A stretch of 64,000 bases of DNA from Malania oleifera (Eukaryota > Streptophyta > Magnoliopsida > Santalales > Ximeniaceae), in the NCBI RefSeq assembly GCF_029873635.1, contig NC_080418.1, positions 13,681,562 to 13,745,561 on the forward strand. The letters run 5' to 3'. How positions within the stretch are numbered: the stretch's first letter is position 1; each line of letters begins with the position of its first letter. Below are positions 1 through 10,648 of the stretch, piece after piece. The position numbers and the translations under genes were made by a program. The notes beneath the pieces are model-generated. The model was not told the origin of the DNA. It made no database searches and worked only from the letters and a program-made list of their open reading frames with translations.

Positions 1-165
1 ATTACCTACCCTCACTTATGGTGGAGGAATACCATGGTTACATTTCGAGTCTTGGAAGATTACATATATAAAAGAAAACCATTCTCCCAAAACTAAAGTA
101 CTACATTATTCAACCATTACATGTACGTGCAACAGAAAATTACTTAACTATTTACATTTATTCAC
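1..165 (-). mobile_element. 3' untranslated tail of gypsy element 1
   Basis: This stretch lies between the Gag-Pol terminal stop and the 3' LTR of the minus-strand gypsy element. It resembles the equivalent interval of the second gypsy element near 15150-15310, including shared words such as GGAGGAATACCATGGTTACA. In that second element the LTR starts about 250 bp beyond the stop, so the 3' LTR of this copy should lie just outside the window. Confidence 0.75.
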
Positions 166-1572
166 TCAGATTTCTTGAAATAAATGCGGATACCTCTGCT
201 TCATCTGCTCCTCAGACTCCCAAGAAGCCTCTTCTACTGCATGATTCCTCCACAATACTTTTACTTGAGGAATCGTCCTGTTACGTAGCTCTTGCACTTT
301 CCTATCCAGAATCTGTACATGTACCTCCTCATATCCCAGTGAATCACTAAGCTCCAACTCATCATAATTGATGACATGAGAAGGGTCTGGGACGTATTTC
401 CTCAACATAGCAACATGAAATACGTTGTGAATCCTGGACAATACAGGTGGCAAAGCTAGCCTGTAGGCTACCGGTCCCACTTTATCTAGAATCTCAAATG
501 GACCGATAAACCTAGGACTAAGTTTACCCTTCCTCCCAAATCGCATAACTCCTTTCATCGGAGCTATCTTCAAAAATACGTGATCACCTACGTCAAACTC
601 TAAATTCCTGCGGCGATGGTCAGCATAACTCTTCTGTCGACTCTGAGCTGCATTGATTCTGTCCCTGATAAAACGAACTTTATCACATGCCTGCTGAACC
701 AGCTCTGGCCCCACTACTCGCTGCTCACCCACTTCATCCCAGAACAAAGGAGAACGACATCTCCTACCGTACAGAGCCTCAAATGGTGCCATGCCAATGC
801 TAGACTGATAACTGTTATTATACGCAAATTCTACTAATGGCATGAACTGAGTCCAACTACCCCCAAAGTCTAGTACACACGCTCTGAGCATGTCCTCTAA
901 TATCTGTATCGTCCTCTCAGTCTACCCATCTGACTGAGGATGGAATGCCGTACTAAACGATAACTGAGACCCCAGAGCCTCCTGCAAACTCCTCCAAAAT
1001 CGTGATGTGAATCGTGGGTCTTGATCTGATACAATAGATACAGGCACCCCATGAGAACGTACAATCTCCTGAATGTAAATCTCCGCTAAACGGCTGAGGG
1101 AGTAGCTGATCTTGATGGGAATAAAGTGGGAGGTCTTCGTCAATCGATCAACAATCACTCAGATGGCATTATGACCATGTAACGCCGTCGGCAGTCCTGA
1201 CACAAAGTCCATCGATATATGATCCCACTTCCACTCCGGGATGAATAACGGCTGCAACTGCCCTGCCGGTCTCTGGTGCTCAGCCTTTACCTGCTGGCAC
1301 GTCAAACACTGCGCTACACACTCAGCAATCTCTCTCTTCATACCACTCCACTAGTATGACTCTCGCAGATCTCTGTACATCTTCATACTACCGGGATGAA
1401 CTGTATACAAAGATCTATGAGCCTCCTCTAGAATAGTCTTCCTGATCTCAGTATCGACAGGAACACATAATCTGGAACGGAACTGCAAAGTTCCATCATC
1501 TGCGATACTGAACTCCTCCCCCTGCCCACTCTGTACTCTGTCTATCACCTCCACTAGCTCTGGATCTTCCTT
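166..1572 (-). pseudogene. gypsy element 1 integrase with chromodomain-like tail
   Basis: The N-terminal zinc-binding HHCC module ([13 protein letters not shown] then [14 protein letters not shown]) is followed by the catalytic core ([46 protein letters not shown]). The C-terminal part contains the GPFEILDKVGPVAYRLALPP and VKVLWRNHAVEEASWESEE motifs, a chromodomain-like ending of Tekay-type integrases. Stops at 1351, 1159 and 922 replace Trp, Trp and Gln, judged against the second element or the very conserved motif. The chromodomain identity is an inference from sequence feel, not a structural test. Confidence 0.92.
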
Positions 1573-2193
1573 CTAGGCAGCTTTAATTCTCTCTTGCAGG
1601 GTAGGCTGTACCACTAGGCTGGCAATACATACTGGGAGATCACTCTCCACCAACTCTATGTCGAGTCTCTCCAGATCCATTATGATCGGATGCTGGATCC
1701 CCATAGCCGCCAACACTGGCTCCCTGGATTTCCTGCTCAACGCATCAGCTACCACGTTTGCTTTCCCTGGGTGATAACTAATGGTACAATCAAAATCCTT
1801 AATCAGCTCCAACCACCTTCTCTGCCTCATATTCAGTTCTTTCTGCGTAAAGAAATACTTCAAACTTTTATGGTCAGAGAAGATCTCACACTGCTCATCG
1901 TACAGGTAATGCCTCCAAATCTTCAGTGCGTGTACCACTGCAGCCAACTCAAGATCATGGGTAGGGTAGTTTTTCTCATATTCTTTCAATTGCCTGGATG
2001 CATATGCCACTACCCTGCCATGCTGCATTAATACACAGCCAAGTCCTTTCAAGGACGCATCACTGTAAATGGTATACCCTTCACCCCCACATTGGATGAT
2101 CAACACTGGTGCTGTGACTAGTCTCTGCTTCAGCTCCTGAAAACTCTGCTCACAACTATCGTCCCACTCAAATCTAACATTCTTCCTCATCAG
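1573..2193 (-). pseudogene. gypsy element 1 RNase H
   Basis: This RT-type RNase H starts [20 protein letters not shown]. It has the catalytic-site motif [15 protein letters not shown], the [20 protein letters not shown] helix and the [10 protein letters not shown] and [15 protein letters not shown] motifs. It degrades the RNA strand during reverse transcription. TAG at 1573-1575 ends the segment; the second element has Gln at the same place (KAAQ). Confidence 0.93.
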
Positions 2194-3123
2194 TCATGTC
2201 AAGGGTCCTGACAAAGCTGAGAATCCCTCAACAAAACGACGGTAATAGCTTACTAGCCCCAAGAAACTCCTGATCTCCTGGACATTTCTCGATCTAGCCC
2301 AATTCACTACAACCTCAATCTTGCTAGGATCCACAGAAATACCGCCTCCAGATACAACATGCCCCAAGAACACGACCTTCTCCAGCCAAAATTCACATTT
2401 ACTGAACTTGGCGTACAACTTCTTTTCCCGAAGTGTCTGCAAAACTTGCCTCAAGTGTATCTCATGCTCCTCATAGTTCCTAGAATAGACCAGTACATCA
2501 TCAATAAAAACAACAACAAACTGGTTTAGGTATTGGTGGAAGACTCTATTCATCAAGTCCATAAATACCACAGGAGCATTCGTCAAACCAAACGGCATCA
2601 CTAGAAACTCGTAATGCCCATACCTAGTCCTGAAGGCCGTCTTTGAGACGTCTTCTGCTTTCACCTTCACCTGATGGTAGCCAGATCTGAGGTCAATCTT
2701 CGAATACACCCGTGTACCCTGGAGCTAGTCAAACAAATCATCGATACGGGGTAGAGGATACCTATTCTTGATTGTCACTTTATTTATCTCCCTATAGTCT
2801 ATACACATCCTTATAGTCCCGTCTTTCTTTTTCACAAATAAAATTGGAGCTCCCCACGGAGATACACTGGGCCGTATGAAGCCCTTATCTAGCAGATCTT
2901 GCAACTGATTTTTCAATTCTGCTAACTCCACTGGTGCCATTCGATAAGGTACTTTAGAAATCGGCGCTGTACCGGGAGGTAGATCAATAGAGAAATCCAC
3001 CTCACGGTCGGGTGGCAAGCCCGGTAACTCATCTGGAAAAACATCCACAAACTCCTTCACTACAAGCGTGCTAGCAAGTTTCGACTCATTCTCTGACATC
3101 TCTTTCACAACCGCCACAAACCC
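2194..3123 (-). pseudogene. gypsy element 1 reverse transcriptase
   Basis: Reverse transcriptase fingers and palm are recognisable: [19 protein letters not shown], then [19 protein letters not shown], then [32 protein letters not shown] and the catalytic FIDDVLVYS. The two adjacent Asp codons are at 2497-2502. Tyr of the usual YxDD box is Phe, which is common in plant gypsy elements. TAG at 2725-2727 interrupts the domain just before the YSKIDL motif, and TGA at 2194-2196 separates it from RNase H. The second gypsy element has Arg at the position of the 2194 stop, which implies CGA to TGA. Confidence 0.95.
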
Positions 3124-3243
3124 CTAACAACCACTCAGCAGTAGTCTCCTGGACTGAATAGCTGAAACTAGCTGAGGCGGGGATTGTACATGCGACCCTA
3201 CAAACTTGAATTCTGCTTCCCCCGGGGGTCTAAATATCACCTC

Positions 3244-3609
3244 TCATGCACGACAATCTATGCTGGCAAAATTAGCTGCTAGCCAATCCATGCCAAATAT
3301 AACGTCAAACCCATGCATGTCTAACACTATCAAATTAGCAGACAATGTTTTCCCCTGAATCTCTACTAGGCAGTCGCGGAGTACCCTACTGCACCTCACT
3401 ACCGACCCAGTCGGTGTAGATACCAACAGTTCAACATCTAATGATTGTGTTTCAGCCTCACATAATTTAATACACCCCAAGGACACAAACGAGTGTGTAG
3501 CTCCTGAATCAAATAATGTAATAACTTTAAAAGAAAGCATAATGACCATACCTGTCACCACGTCACCTGACGCCTCAGCCTCACCCGGCGTCAGAGTAAA
3601 CACCCTGGC
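3244..3609 (-). pseudogene. gypsy element 1 aspartic protease
   Basis: This retropepsin-like domain has the catalytic motif [12 protein letters not shown]; the DSG codons are at 3502-3510. It continues to a conserved [17 protein letters not shown] segment, typical of plant gypsy proteases. The frame ends at TGA 3244-3246, and a second stop (TAG 3124-3126) lies in the linker to reverse transcriptase. The enzyme would release mature Gag and Pol proteins inside the particle. Confidence 0.9.
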
Positions 3610-4713
3610 TGGAGCCGTATTCCTCTGCTGGCCCCCCCGTGGTGCCTGATAACCTCCCCGGTATGGTCTAGGAGCTGGAACTGCATCTGGTGGAGTAGGG
3701 CAGTCTCGTACCATGTGCCCCGATCTACCACAGCGATAGCACACTGGAGCTGCATCTGGCGGGGTAAGACAATCTCGCACTATATGTCCCGATCTACCGC
3801 AGCGGTAGCATACTACACCACCAGCTCGACACTCTCCCCAGTGTCTTCTACCACAAGTCTGACAAACTGGAGGACCTTGCCCTGTCTGCACCTGGCGTCC
3901 TCCCGTCTCCTGTCTCCGCCCTCTATCATGATTACCTCTCCTCCACTGACCTGGCCTGTGACCCTGCTGGTAGCTCGTAGATGCAGATCTCTTCCTCTGT
4001 CCCTGCTCATCCGCATCAAAACGCTCACCAATCTCTGCCAAAGCCGCCCTGTCGACCAACTCAGCGAAGTCCTGGATCTGCAGCACCACTACCTGCCTAA
4101 ATATACTCCGCCTTAAGCCTCTCTCAAACTGCCTCGCCTTCTTCACCTCATCAGGAACAATGTATGGGGCGAATCGAGAGAGCTCGATAAAACGTGCTGC
4201 ATACTGCTGGACGGATAGCTGTCCCTACTTCAGACTCAGGAACTCTTCTACCTTAGCCTCCCTCACAGTAGCTGAAAAATATCTGTCAAAGAACAAATCT
4301 TTAAACCGGTCCCATGTCATAGCTATTGGAGTCACCCTCTGCTGCTCTAATAGTCTCACCGTAGTCCACCACCTCTCAGCCTCTCCTCTCAATTTATAGG
4401 TGGCAAAGAGGATCCTCTGTTCCTCAGTACAGTGCAGCACAGCCAAGATTTTCTCAATCTCCTGCATCCAATTCTCAGCGGCTACTGGATCAACTCCACC
4501 TGTGAACGCCGGAGGATTCATCTTTGTAAATTTCTCTATAGTGCACCCATGGCCTGTAGATGGACCACTCTGCTCCCTCGAGCTCCTAGCAATCTTAGCC
4601 ATAACCTGCTGAGCCACGCTACGTAATACCGCATCAGAGTCGGTCCTAACTATACCTGATGGTCCTGCTCCATCACTGCCACTCGCATGGGCACTATTTC
4701 CTTCTGGATCCAT
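3610..4713 (-). pseudogene. gypsy element 1 Gag with duplicated zinc knuckle
   Basis: This is the capsid/nucleocapsid part. It starts MDPEGNSAHASGSDG at 4713 and contains a retrotransposon-gag core (NWMQEIEKILAVLHCTEEQ, then WDRFKDLFFDRYFSATVRE). A TAG at 4225-4227 interrupts it. The basic, Gln/Arg-rich tail carries an atypical CX2CX3HX3C motif ([12 protein letters not shown]) followed by two canonical CX2CX4HX4C knuckles, at 3769-3810 ([14 protein letters not shown]) and 3700-3741 ([14 protein letters not shown]). The two knuckles lie on a 69-bp in-frame tandem duplication that includes the linker TPPDA. Knuckles of this type bind the element's RNA in the virus-like particle. Confidence 0.9.
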
Positions 4714-5002
4714 CCTGGAAAATAGCAGTTACAATTCAGTAATCCTATCCTCATAATTTACCCACCTATCCTCACCACTCATCTCAACATTTCCAACTCA
4801 TTGTTAATCCCCAGTCCTACATTCTAGGAACACAACCCGACAATAGCTTACTATGGTTTTCCTGAAATCGTCAACCCAGGAAAAACACAGAAACTACCAC
4901 GGAAGTCTTGCTTCTAGACTGTAGAACAAAACCTCAAATCATTTCCTAAACTCTGGTATTGTTCCTGCTGCACTCTAAAGTCTACAGAACCTAGCAACCT
5001 AG
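4714..5002 (-). mobile_element. leader of gypsy element 1 between primer site and Gag
   Basis: This non-coding leader of about 290 bp lies between the primer-binding site and the Gag start at 4713. No open frame or RNA motif could be supported. Confidence 0.7.
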
Positions 5003-5014
5003 GCTCTGATACCA
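5003..5014 (-). promoter_or_regulatory. primer-binding site for tRNA-iMet (gypsy element 1)
   Basis: On the minus strand the sequence reads TGGTATCAGAGC, the complement of the 3' end of plant initiator tRNA-Met. It lies two bases inside the LTR end (GTTACA then GT), which is the expected position for priming of minus-strand DNA synthesis. Confidence 0.95.
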
Positions 5015-6027
5015 ACTGTAACGACCTGCTCCTTTTTCACATATATTTTTTTTATATATAAATAAATTATCATCACATCATACATTCCAACTCAGCAGGT
5101 CACAATCCACCTAAGCCCGTGGGCACCAGGGATATAACAAAATATACAGCAGAAGCCTACGCAGCAGAAAGTATAAAATCATATACATCTCATCATAATG
5201 TGCATAACACATACCAGAGTCACTACAATTACTATCTCACAGTATATACATCTCAAAAATGAAATCTAGGGACAATCCCCACAAAACCTAACTGTCCCTA
5301 CCAAAAACTTACCCTTCCAAAGAGGGCAACAATTGATCTAGATCAGCGGGGCTTTTCCCGCTCTCCTATTAGGGGCTCCTGAAAAATGTATAAGATTTAG
5401 GGGTGAGACACCTCTCAGTAAGGGAAATAAACTAATACTAGTGTGTGGCAACATGAGTATTCTGTGTTCTACATATACCATACATAACATATTCAATACT
5501 GTTTATCAAATCTGTGAAAACATATGCATATCAAAACATGGCAGAACATACTGCATTTTCATAAACATTTCTCATCTCATATCATAATAATAATAACATA
5601 AAAACAATCCTGGTAGGTTAGTTGGCTGTTGTCATGTATTACCCCCACATGACTGGGTTGTGTGGCCCGAAGGCGGGACCTGACAATGGTTGGCCGACCA
5701 CTGCCAAGTCAAACAGTAGTCTGTAGGTCCGATGGGTCTACCCAGACTGGTCCGTACACCAGGGGCGATAACAGCACACTTCTTGAAAATAACCACATCG
5801 ACCATCCAATCTCACACCACTCCGTACAGCGGCGTTAACACAGATATCATGATCACGAGGACCATGGACACATAGCAACGGTACCGTGCAAGTGCTAGCC
5901 TAGACCAAGCCAACCAGGTTCTGATATCATATACATATACTAAAACCGTGATACATAAATATCTCATATCATTTATTTTCACATCAATCATATCATTTCA
6001 CATATATACGTGTATCATGAAAATCAT

Positions 6028-6205
6028 CGGCTCGTACGCCGGCAAATCACATAGCACAGCCCGTACGCTGGCAAACCACATAGCACGGCCCGTACGCCGG
6101 CAAATCACATAGCACAGCCCGTATGCTGGCAAATCACATAGCACGGCCCATACGCCGGCAAATCGCATATACATATAAAAATATCTCGGCCCGTACGCCG
6201 GTTTT
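6028..6205. repeat. 29-bp tandem array inside gypsy LTR
   Basis: There are five to six imperfect copies of a 29-bp unit containing GCCCGTACGCCGGCAAATCA. The copies differ mostly by C/T and A/G transitions. The array sits in the LTR body, at the place where other LTRs of this family carry unrelated arrays. Confidence 0.9.
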
Positions 6206-6891
6206 CCATCATAGAAATTCATATCGTCCTCATTCCAAAAAAAAAACAGTATTTCACAACATTTTTATACTCATGCCACACTAAACAAATTTTCTACGTA
6301 TTCAACATATCATCATTTAAACAGTATTTTTCAAATATAAATCATATATATAAATATATTTATTTTTCCTGAAACCAGATGCTATATATATATACATACA
6401 TTTTCTCAAAACAAAATTAGCTTAATTTATCCCCTTACCTGATTCCTGAAAAGCCCCTAAGAAAATCTTCCCCGTACCCACAAGGTTCTCAACTCAATAC
6501 CCTGAAAATGAAAACTCGCAGAATTAAAGTTTAGTATTTTCGTACGTACAACATTTTCTATAACTACCACTAAGTCAAATTCGACTTAAAAAGTCTTACC
6601 TCAACTTAGGGATGATTCCCAATGTTCCCAATCAACACCTTGGAACTGAAAATTTTCAGTATTAAAGTTCAGTATTTTTACTCGTATATCACTTTCTTCA
6701 ACTGCCAAAAATTCAAATATTGAATATAAAGCCTTACCTTGGATTTGGGATGAAATCCAACTTCGTTTCCTTGACGATCCACTCCGGCAGACATGTAGAA
6801 AACTTTGCCAGGAGCGTTGTGGTGGCTTCGGTTTGTCGATTCGGCGTAAAACTAGCCCGGAATCGAAGAGAGAGAGAGTCGTAGGAGAGAG

Positions 6892-6895
<4 letters not shown>

Positions 6896-6935
<40 letters not shown>

Positions 6936-7046
6936 ACTTCCAAAAATATCCAAGTAAGCTTCTTGAAGAAGCTTTCCACTTTCTATATATATATATAATA
7001 GTAAACATTTATTAAAGTGTAGCTTCTTGAAGAAGCTTTTATACTT

Positions 7047-7102
<56 letters not shown>

Positions 7103-7139
7103 CATGCTTTAATATTTATATATATATATATATATATAT
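6896..7139. repeat. GA, AC and TA microsatellites in LTR
   Basis: A (GA)n run occupies 6896-6934. An (AC)n run of about 18 units and a (TA)n run follow at 7051-7102, with a further TA run at 7117-7139. The open frames read through them (Ser/Leu, Arg/Glu or Cys/Val repeats) are artefacts. Confidence 0.95.
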
Positions 7140-7270
7140 TTGTTCCTTATCATACTATTCATTTTACTTGTTAATTTAATTAATTAATTTTATTTTATTA
7201 TTTTAATATTATTATATTATTTTTTAAATTAAAATTTATTATTATTATTATTTTTTTCTCGGTTACTACA

Positions 7271-7360
7271 AGCACATTTCACCAAAAACCTTTTTTCTAA
7301 AAGGACTAAAATCATACAAAGTTTTTTGAATACCTTTAGGGTCAAGATCGGGGCAAAAAC
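7271..7360. other. 90-bp spacer between two gypsy LTRs
   Basis: This short AT-rich spacer lies between the U3 end of the element 1 LTR and the U5 end of the next LTR. It has no recognisable coding content. It is probably a remnant of the older element that received these insertions. Confidence 0.5.
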
Positions 7361-9118
7361 TGTAACGACTTGCCTAATTTACTACATATTCCACCAATAA
7401 ATTATCAATAACTTAAAACATAACAAAGTCAACCCGAACCCGTGGGTAACGGTGACACACCTGTCATACACAGCGGAAACCTAAGCAGCAGTAAGCACAA
7501 ATTCCATTCATCCAACCATAGAATACAATATACCAGAGTTACTTACATTCCACCATACATTGTATATATATATAATCCTCAAAACATCAGAAGATGAAAC
7601 TAGGATCTAATACCAAAAACCAACTGATCCTAGCTCAAAACTCACCCTCCTAGCGGGGTAGTACAGCTGCTTTAACGGCGCAGGACTCGGTCCACCTGTC
7701 TTTCTGGGTACCCTGAAATGGTTTAAGCTGGGGTGAGACATCTCTCAGTAAGAAAAATAAACTAAATACAGTTATGTGGTAACATAAATATTTGCGTGCT
7801 ATAATAAATATACAGTACATCTTACATACCTAAAAACATTGACAATATCATAATTGAATAAATATACCATTTCATAGTTTTACTAAATCATACCGTATTC
7901 CATTGTTCGTAAAATCATCTGATATAACTAGTAATTCTGAAATTTACCTAGGATGAATAGCTAGTTGATGTCATGTATTACCCCCCATGATAGGTTGTAT
8001 AGCCCAAAAGCGAGACCCGACAATGGCTGGCCGACCATTACCGAGTTAAAAATTTCTGTAAATATGATGAGCTCGCCCCACCCTGGTCCGAACTGCCAAG
8101 TTGTCTACAACTTTACACTAAAAGCCACATCGACTATCCATCTCCCACCCCCTCTACTAGCAGGGGTAGTTAGCACAAGTCTGAACTAAATTGAACTGTA
8201 TAATTACGGTACCGTGCTCCTAATAACTGATCTGAACTATCATCCGGGTTCTGATAACATATAGTACATGATAATATACTGTTTTAACATAAATAGATTG
8301 ATAGCATTTCTGAATTCTGTAATAACATAAATAATTATGGCCTTCTGCCGAATACATGAATAACTGTGGCCTTGCACCGAATATCGTAAATAACTGCGGC
8401 CTTGTGCTGGCTATCAATCACGGCCTGCGCCGAACATATCATAAATACTGAACTAAAAATATGTACTGTTTACCATATATTCTGAAATCATAATTTCCTG
8501 TATTTATCATGTTATTCTTGAAAATAACTATAAACATGTTTTTCTGTAAATCTAAATTAACATAATATATTATACGTAAAATAATATTCATGCCACGTAA
8601 ACTGAATAAAATTATGTATTATGTTCTGAAATCACATTTCCTGACATTTCATACTAAAAATATATTTTCTTGTGTAACAGCAGTATTTTCCCAAATATAC
8701 ATTTTCACCAATATACTCATATATAACACATACTTTCTGAAAATTAATCTGCTATTAAATAATAATAATTTTAATGGAAAATGACTACTTTAGTTTACTC
8801 CCTTACCTGACTACTGAAAAGTCCCTACAATGACTGGTCCTACACCCGCAGGGTTCCCCGTTCGATACCCTGAAAATAATATTCCCCTGAACAAAACTTC
8901 AATATTTCTTCAAGTATTACAATTCCTACTACTGTAGGAAAGCCAAATATTGAATAAAAAGCCTTATCTTGAATTTTGAATGAAATCCAAGTTAACCCCA
9001 CCAACGATCTACTCCAGTACACTTAAAGAGAACTTTCCCAGGAGTGTTGTGGTGGCCTCGGATCGTCAAACCGGCAAGAATACGACCCGAAATCTTAAAG
9101 AGAAAGGGTAAGGGACGA

Positions 9119-9216
<98 letters not shown>

Positions 9217-9240
9217 GTGATTTTTCATGAAATTTTCTAC
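7361..9240 (-). mobile_element. truncated gypsy LTR, U3 missing
   Basis: The plus strand starts TGTAACGACTTGCC at 7361, the same U5 terminus as the element 1 LTR. It carries the hairpin block (GTGAGACATCTCTCAGTAAG at 7733), the conserved ATGATAGGTTGTATAGCCC block near 7988, a GGTACCGTGC site near 8210, a tandem array of about 33-bp units near 8333-8435 (GGCCTTGTGC-type) and a long GA run at 9122-9213. The LTR stops shortly after the GA run, where copia coding sequence begins, so its U3 has been lost. Confidence 0.85.
9122..9213. repeat. (GA)46 microsatellite
   Basis: A nearly perfect GA run of about 92 bp lies in the truncated LTR. It corresponds to the CT tract that follows the TATA box in the family's LTR plan. 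Confidence 0.97.
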
Positions 9241-9254
9241 AGAAAAATCGAGTT

Positions 9255-10077
9255 TAATATGGAACTTTCATATGCCAATCTAAATATGTCAGGAACTTGC
9301 TAAAGAAATTTAATATGGAAGATTGTAAAATTCTTGGTACCCCTATGAGTTCTTCCATTAAACTTAATAAAGATGAGCAAGGGATCCCTGTTGATGTGAA
9401 ATTGTATTGTGGCGTGATTGGGAGTCTTCTATATCTCACTGCTAGTAGGTCTGATATTATGTTTAGTGTGTGTATGTGTGCTAGGTTTCAGGTTGCTCCT
9501 AAGGAATCTCATCTAATAGTAGTTAAACGAATCCTTAGGTATCTAGTTGGAACTGTAGAGTTAGGACTATGGTACCCTAAGCATACTACCTTTGAGATTG
9601 TAAGTTATATTGATGCTGACTTTGCTGGTAGTAAGGTTGATAGAAAGAGTACCAGTGGCACTTGTCACTAGTTAGGACAATCTCTCATTTCTTGGTTCTC
9701 CAAGAAACAAAACTCAGTTGCCTTATCCACAGCCAAAGTAGAATATATTGTGGCTGGAAGTTGTTGTGCTCAAACCCTTTATATAAAACAACAACTAATG
9801 GATTTTGGATTACACTATGATATAGTACCGATTAAATGTGATAATACTAGCTAGCACAATCAACATCTCTAAAAATCCTATCTCACATTCACAAACTAAA
9901 CACATTGAAATTAGACATCACTTCCTTCATGATCATGTGCACAAAGGGGATGTCGCTCTTGAGTTTATGTGCACTAATGAGCAGTGGGTGTACATTTTCA
10001 CTAAACCACTTCCAGAAGATAGGTTCATACAAATTAAACGTGAATTAGGTTTCATGCATAGTAGAGATGCCTCCTAG
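9255..10077 (+). pseudogene. Ty1/copia RT end and RNase H fragment (SIRE-like)
   Basis: The reading LLKKFNMEDCKILGTPMSSS, GVIGSLLYLTASRSDIMFSV, VKRILRYLVGT, DADFAGSKVDRKSTSGTCH and, after breaks, IEIRHHFLHDHVHKGD and FTKPLPEDRFIQIKRELG is the C-terminal part of a copia Pol (thumb/connection and RNase H). A TAG follows the GTCH motif at 9669, and further breaks precede 9838, so the frame is dead. Gag, protease, integrase and the RT core are absent: the element is cut at about 9255 against the gypsy LTR. Confidence 0.93.
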
Positions 10078-10648
10078 ATATGTCATAGTTTGCATAAATT
10101 CAGGGGGAGCTTTCAAATAATTTTAAAAGTCTAACAACTAATATAACTATTGATATCTTTTATTGGCTCGAACTTTATGAAATTGATTATGTTTTGCAGT
10201 GCATATTTCTCATATCTACTCCATGATGATGATTGCACTTATGTTTTATATCTTGATCATATTGGAACTGTTTAAGTTAAGTAGTTGTGGATAAACTGTT
10301 AGATCTTAAAAACTCAAAACAAGTCATTTTTATACAATAATTTTTGGAAAATGTCTTATTTTCAAACGGCATGCTGTCGAAATTTTTAAAATTCTCAAAC
10401 TTCTCTTGTGTACTAATGATTCTTACCCAATGCCTAAGGCTACTAGTTTCATGGCTCTTTTTTCTGTTGTCAAAAGGGGGAGATGGATAAGAGAAAACAA
10501 AAATTGGGTTAACTTGAAAATTGGATTGAACTGAACTTAAATGAAAAATTATATAAAGTTTTACATAATGCACATTATTAGGGGGAGCCTTCTAAGGCTA
10601 TACCCATTTTTTGCATGATGTATTTGTCATCATCAAAAAGGGGGAGAA
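10078..10648 (+). mobile_element. copia 3' non-coding region with four purine tracts
   Basis: This spacer between RNase H and the 3' LTR is typical of SIRE/Maximus elements. It contains four copies of a GGGGGAG tract (about 10102, 10477, 10580 and 10639). The last one (AAAAAGGGGGAGAA) abuts the LTR and is the likely functional polypurine tract. Confidence 0.8.

Larger units (their letters stand above)
166..4713 (-). pseudogene. Ty3/gypsy Gag-Pol, single frame with nine premature stops (element 1)
   Basis: The region encodes, in order, Gag, aspartic protease, reverse transcriptase, RNase H, integrase and an integrase C-terminal tail, about 1,515 codons. All nine open segments share one reading frame, so there is no net frameshift. 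Stops interrupt it at 4225, 3244, 3124, 2725, 2194, 1573, 1351, 1159 and 922 (lowest coordinate of each codon). The final stop at 166-168 looks natural, because the second element ends at the same place (LFQEV versus LFQEI). Domain order PR-RT-RH-IN, the tRNA-iMet primer site and the 2.25-kb LTR fit the Tekay/Del group of chromoviruses; the clade is inferred by eye. The element must now be non-autonomous. Confidence 0.95.
5017..7270 (-). mobile_element. 5' LTR of gypsy element 1 (2,254 bp)
   Basis: On the minus strand the LTR starts TGTAGTAACCGAG (7270) and ends GGTCGTTACA (5017), next to the primer site. Internal landmarks are: AC and TA microsatellites near 7050-7140; a GA/CT microsatellite at 6896-6934; a 29-bp tandem array at 6028-6205; a conserved GGTACCGTGC block near 5880; a conserved block near 5630-5700 (TTGTGTGGCCCGAAGGCGGG); and the hairpin block GTGAGACACCTCTCAGTAAG at 5403. 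The same plan recurs in the other gypsy LTRs of the window. The outer target duplication cannot be checked, because the other end is outside. Confidence 0.9.

Noticed and set aside
6028-6205. CRISPR-like array (29-bp repeated units)
   Set aside because: The units are contiguous with no unique spacers, and lie in a plant LTR; this is an ordinary tandem repeat.
6601-7085. Several short proteins rich in Ser/Leu, Arg/Glu or Cys/Val
   Set aside because: They are translations of GA, AC and TA microsatellites. The same holds for frames at 8992-9228, 30873-31207, 33167-33481, 39649-39888, 40378-40637 and 63202-63471.
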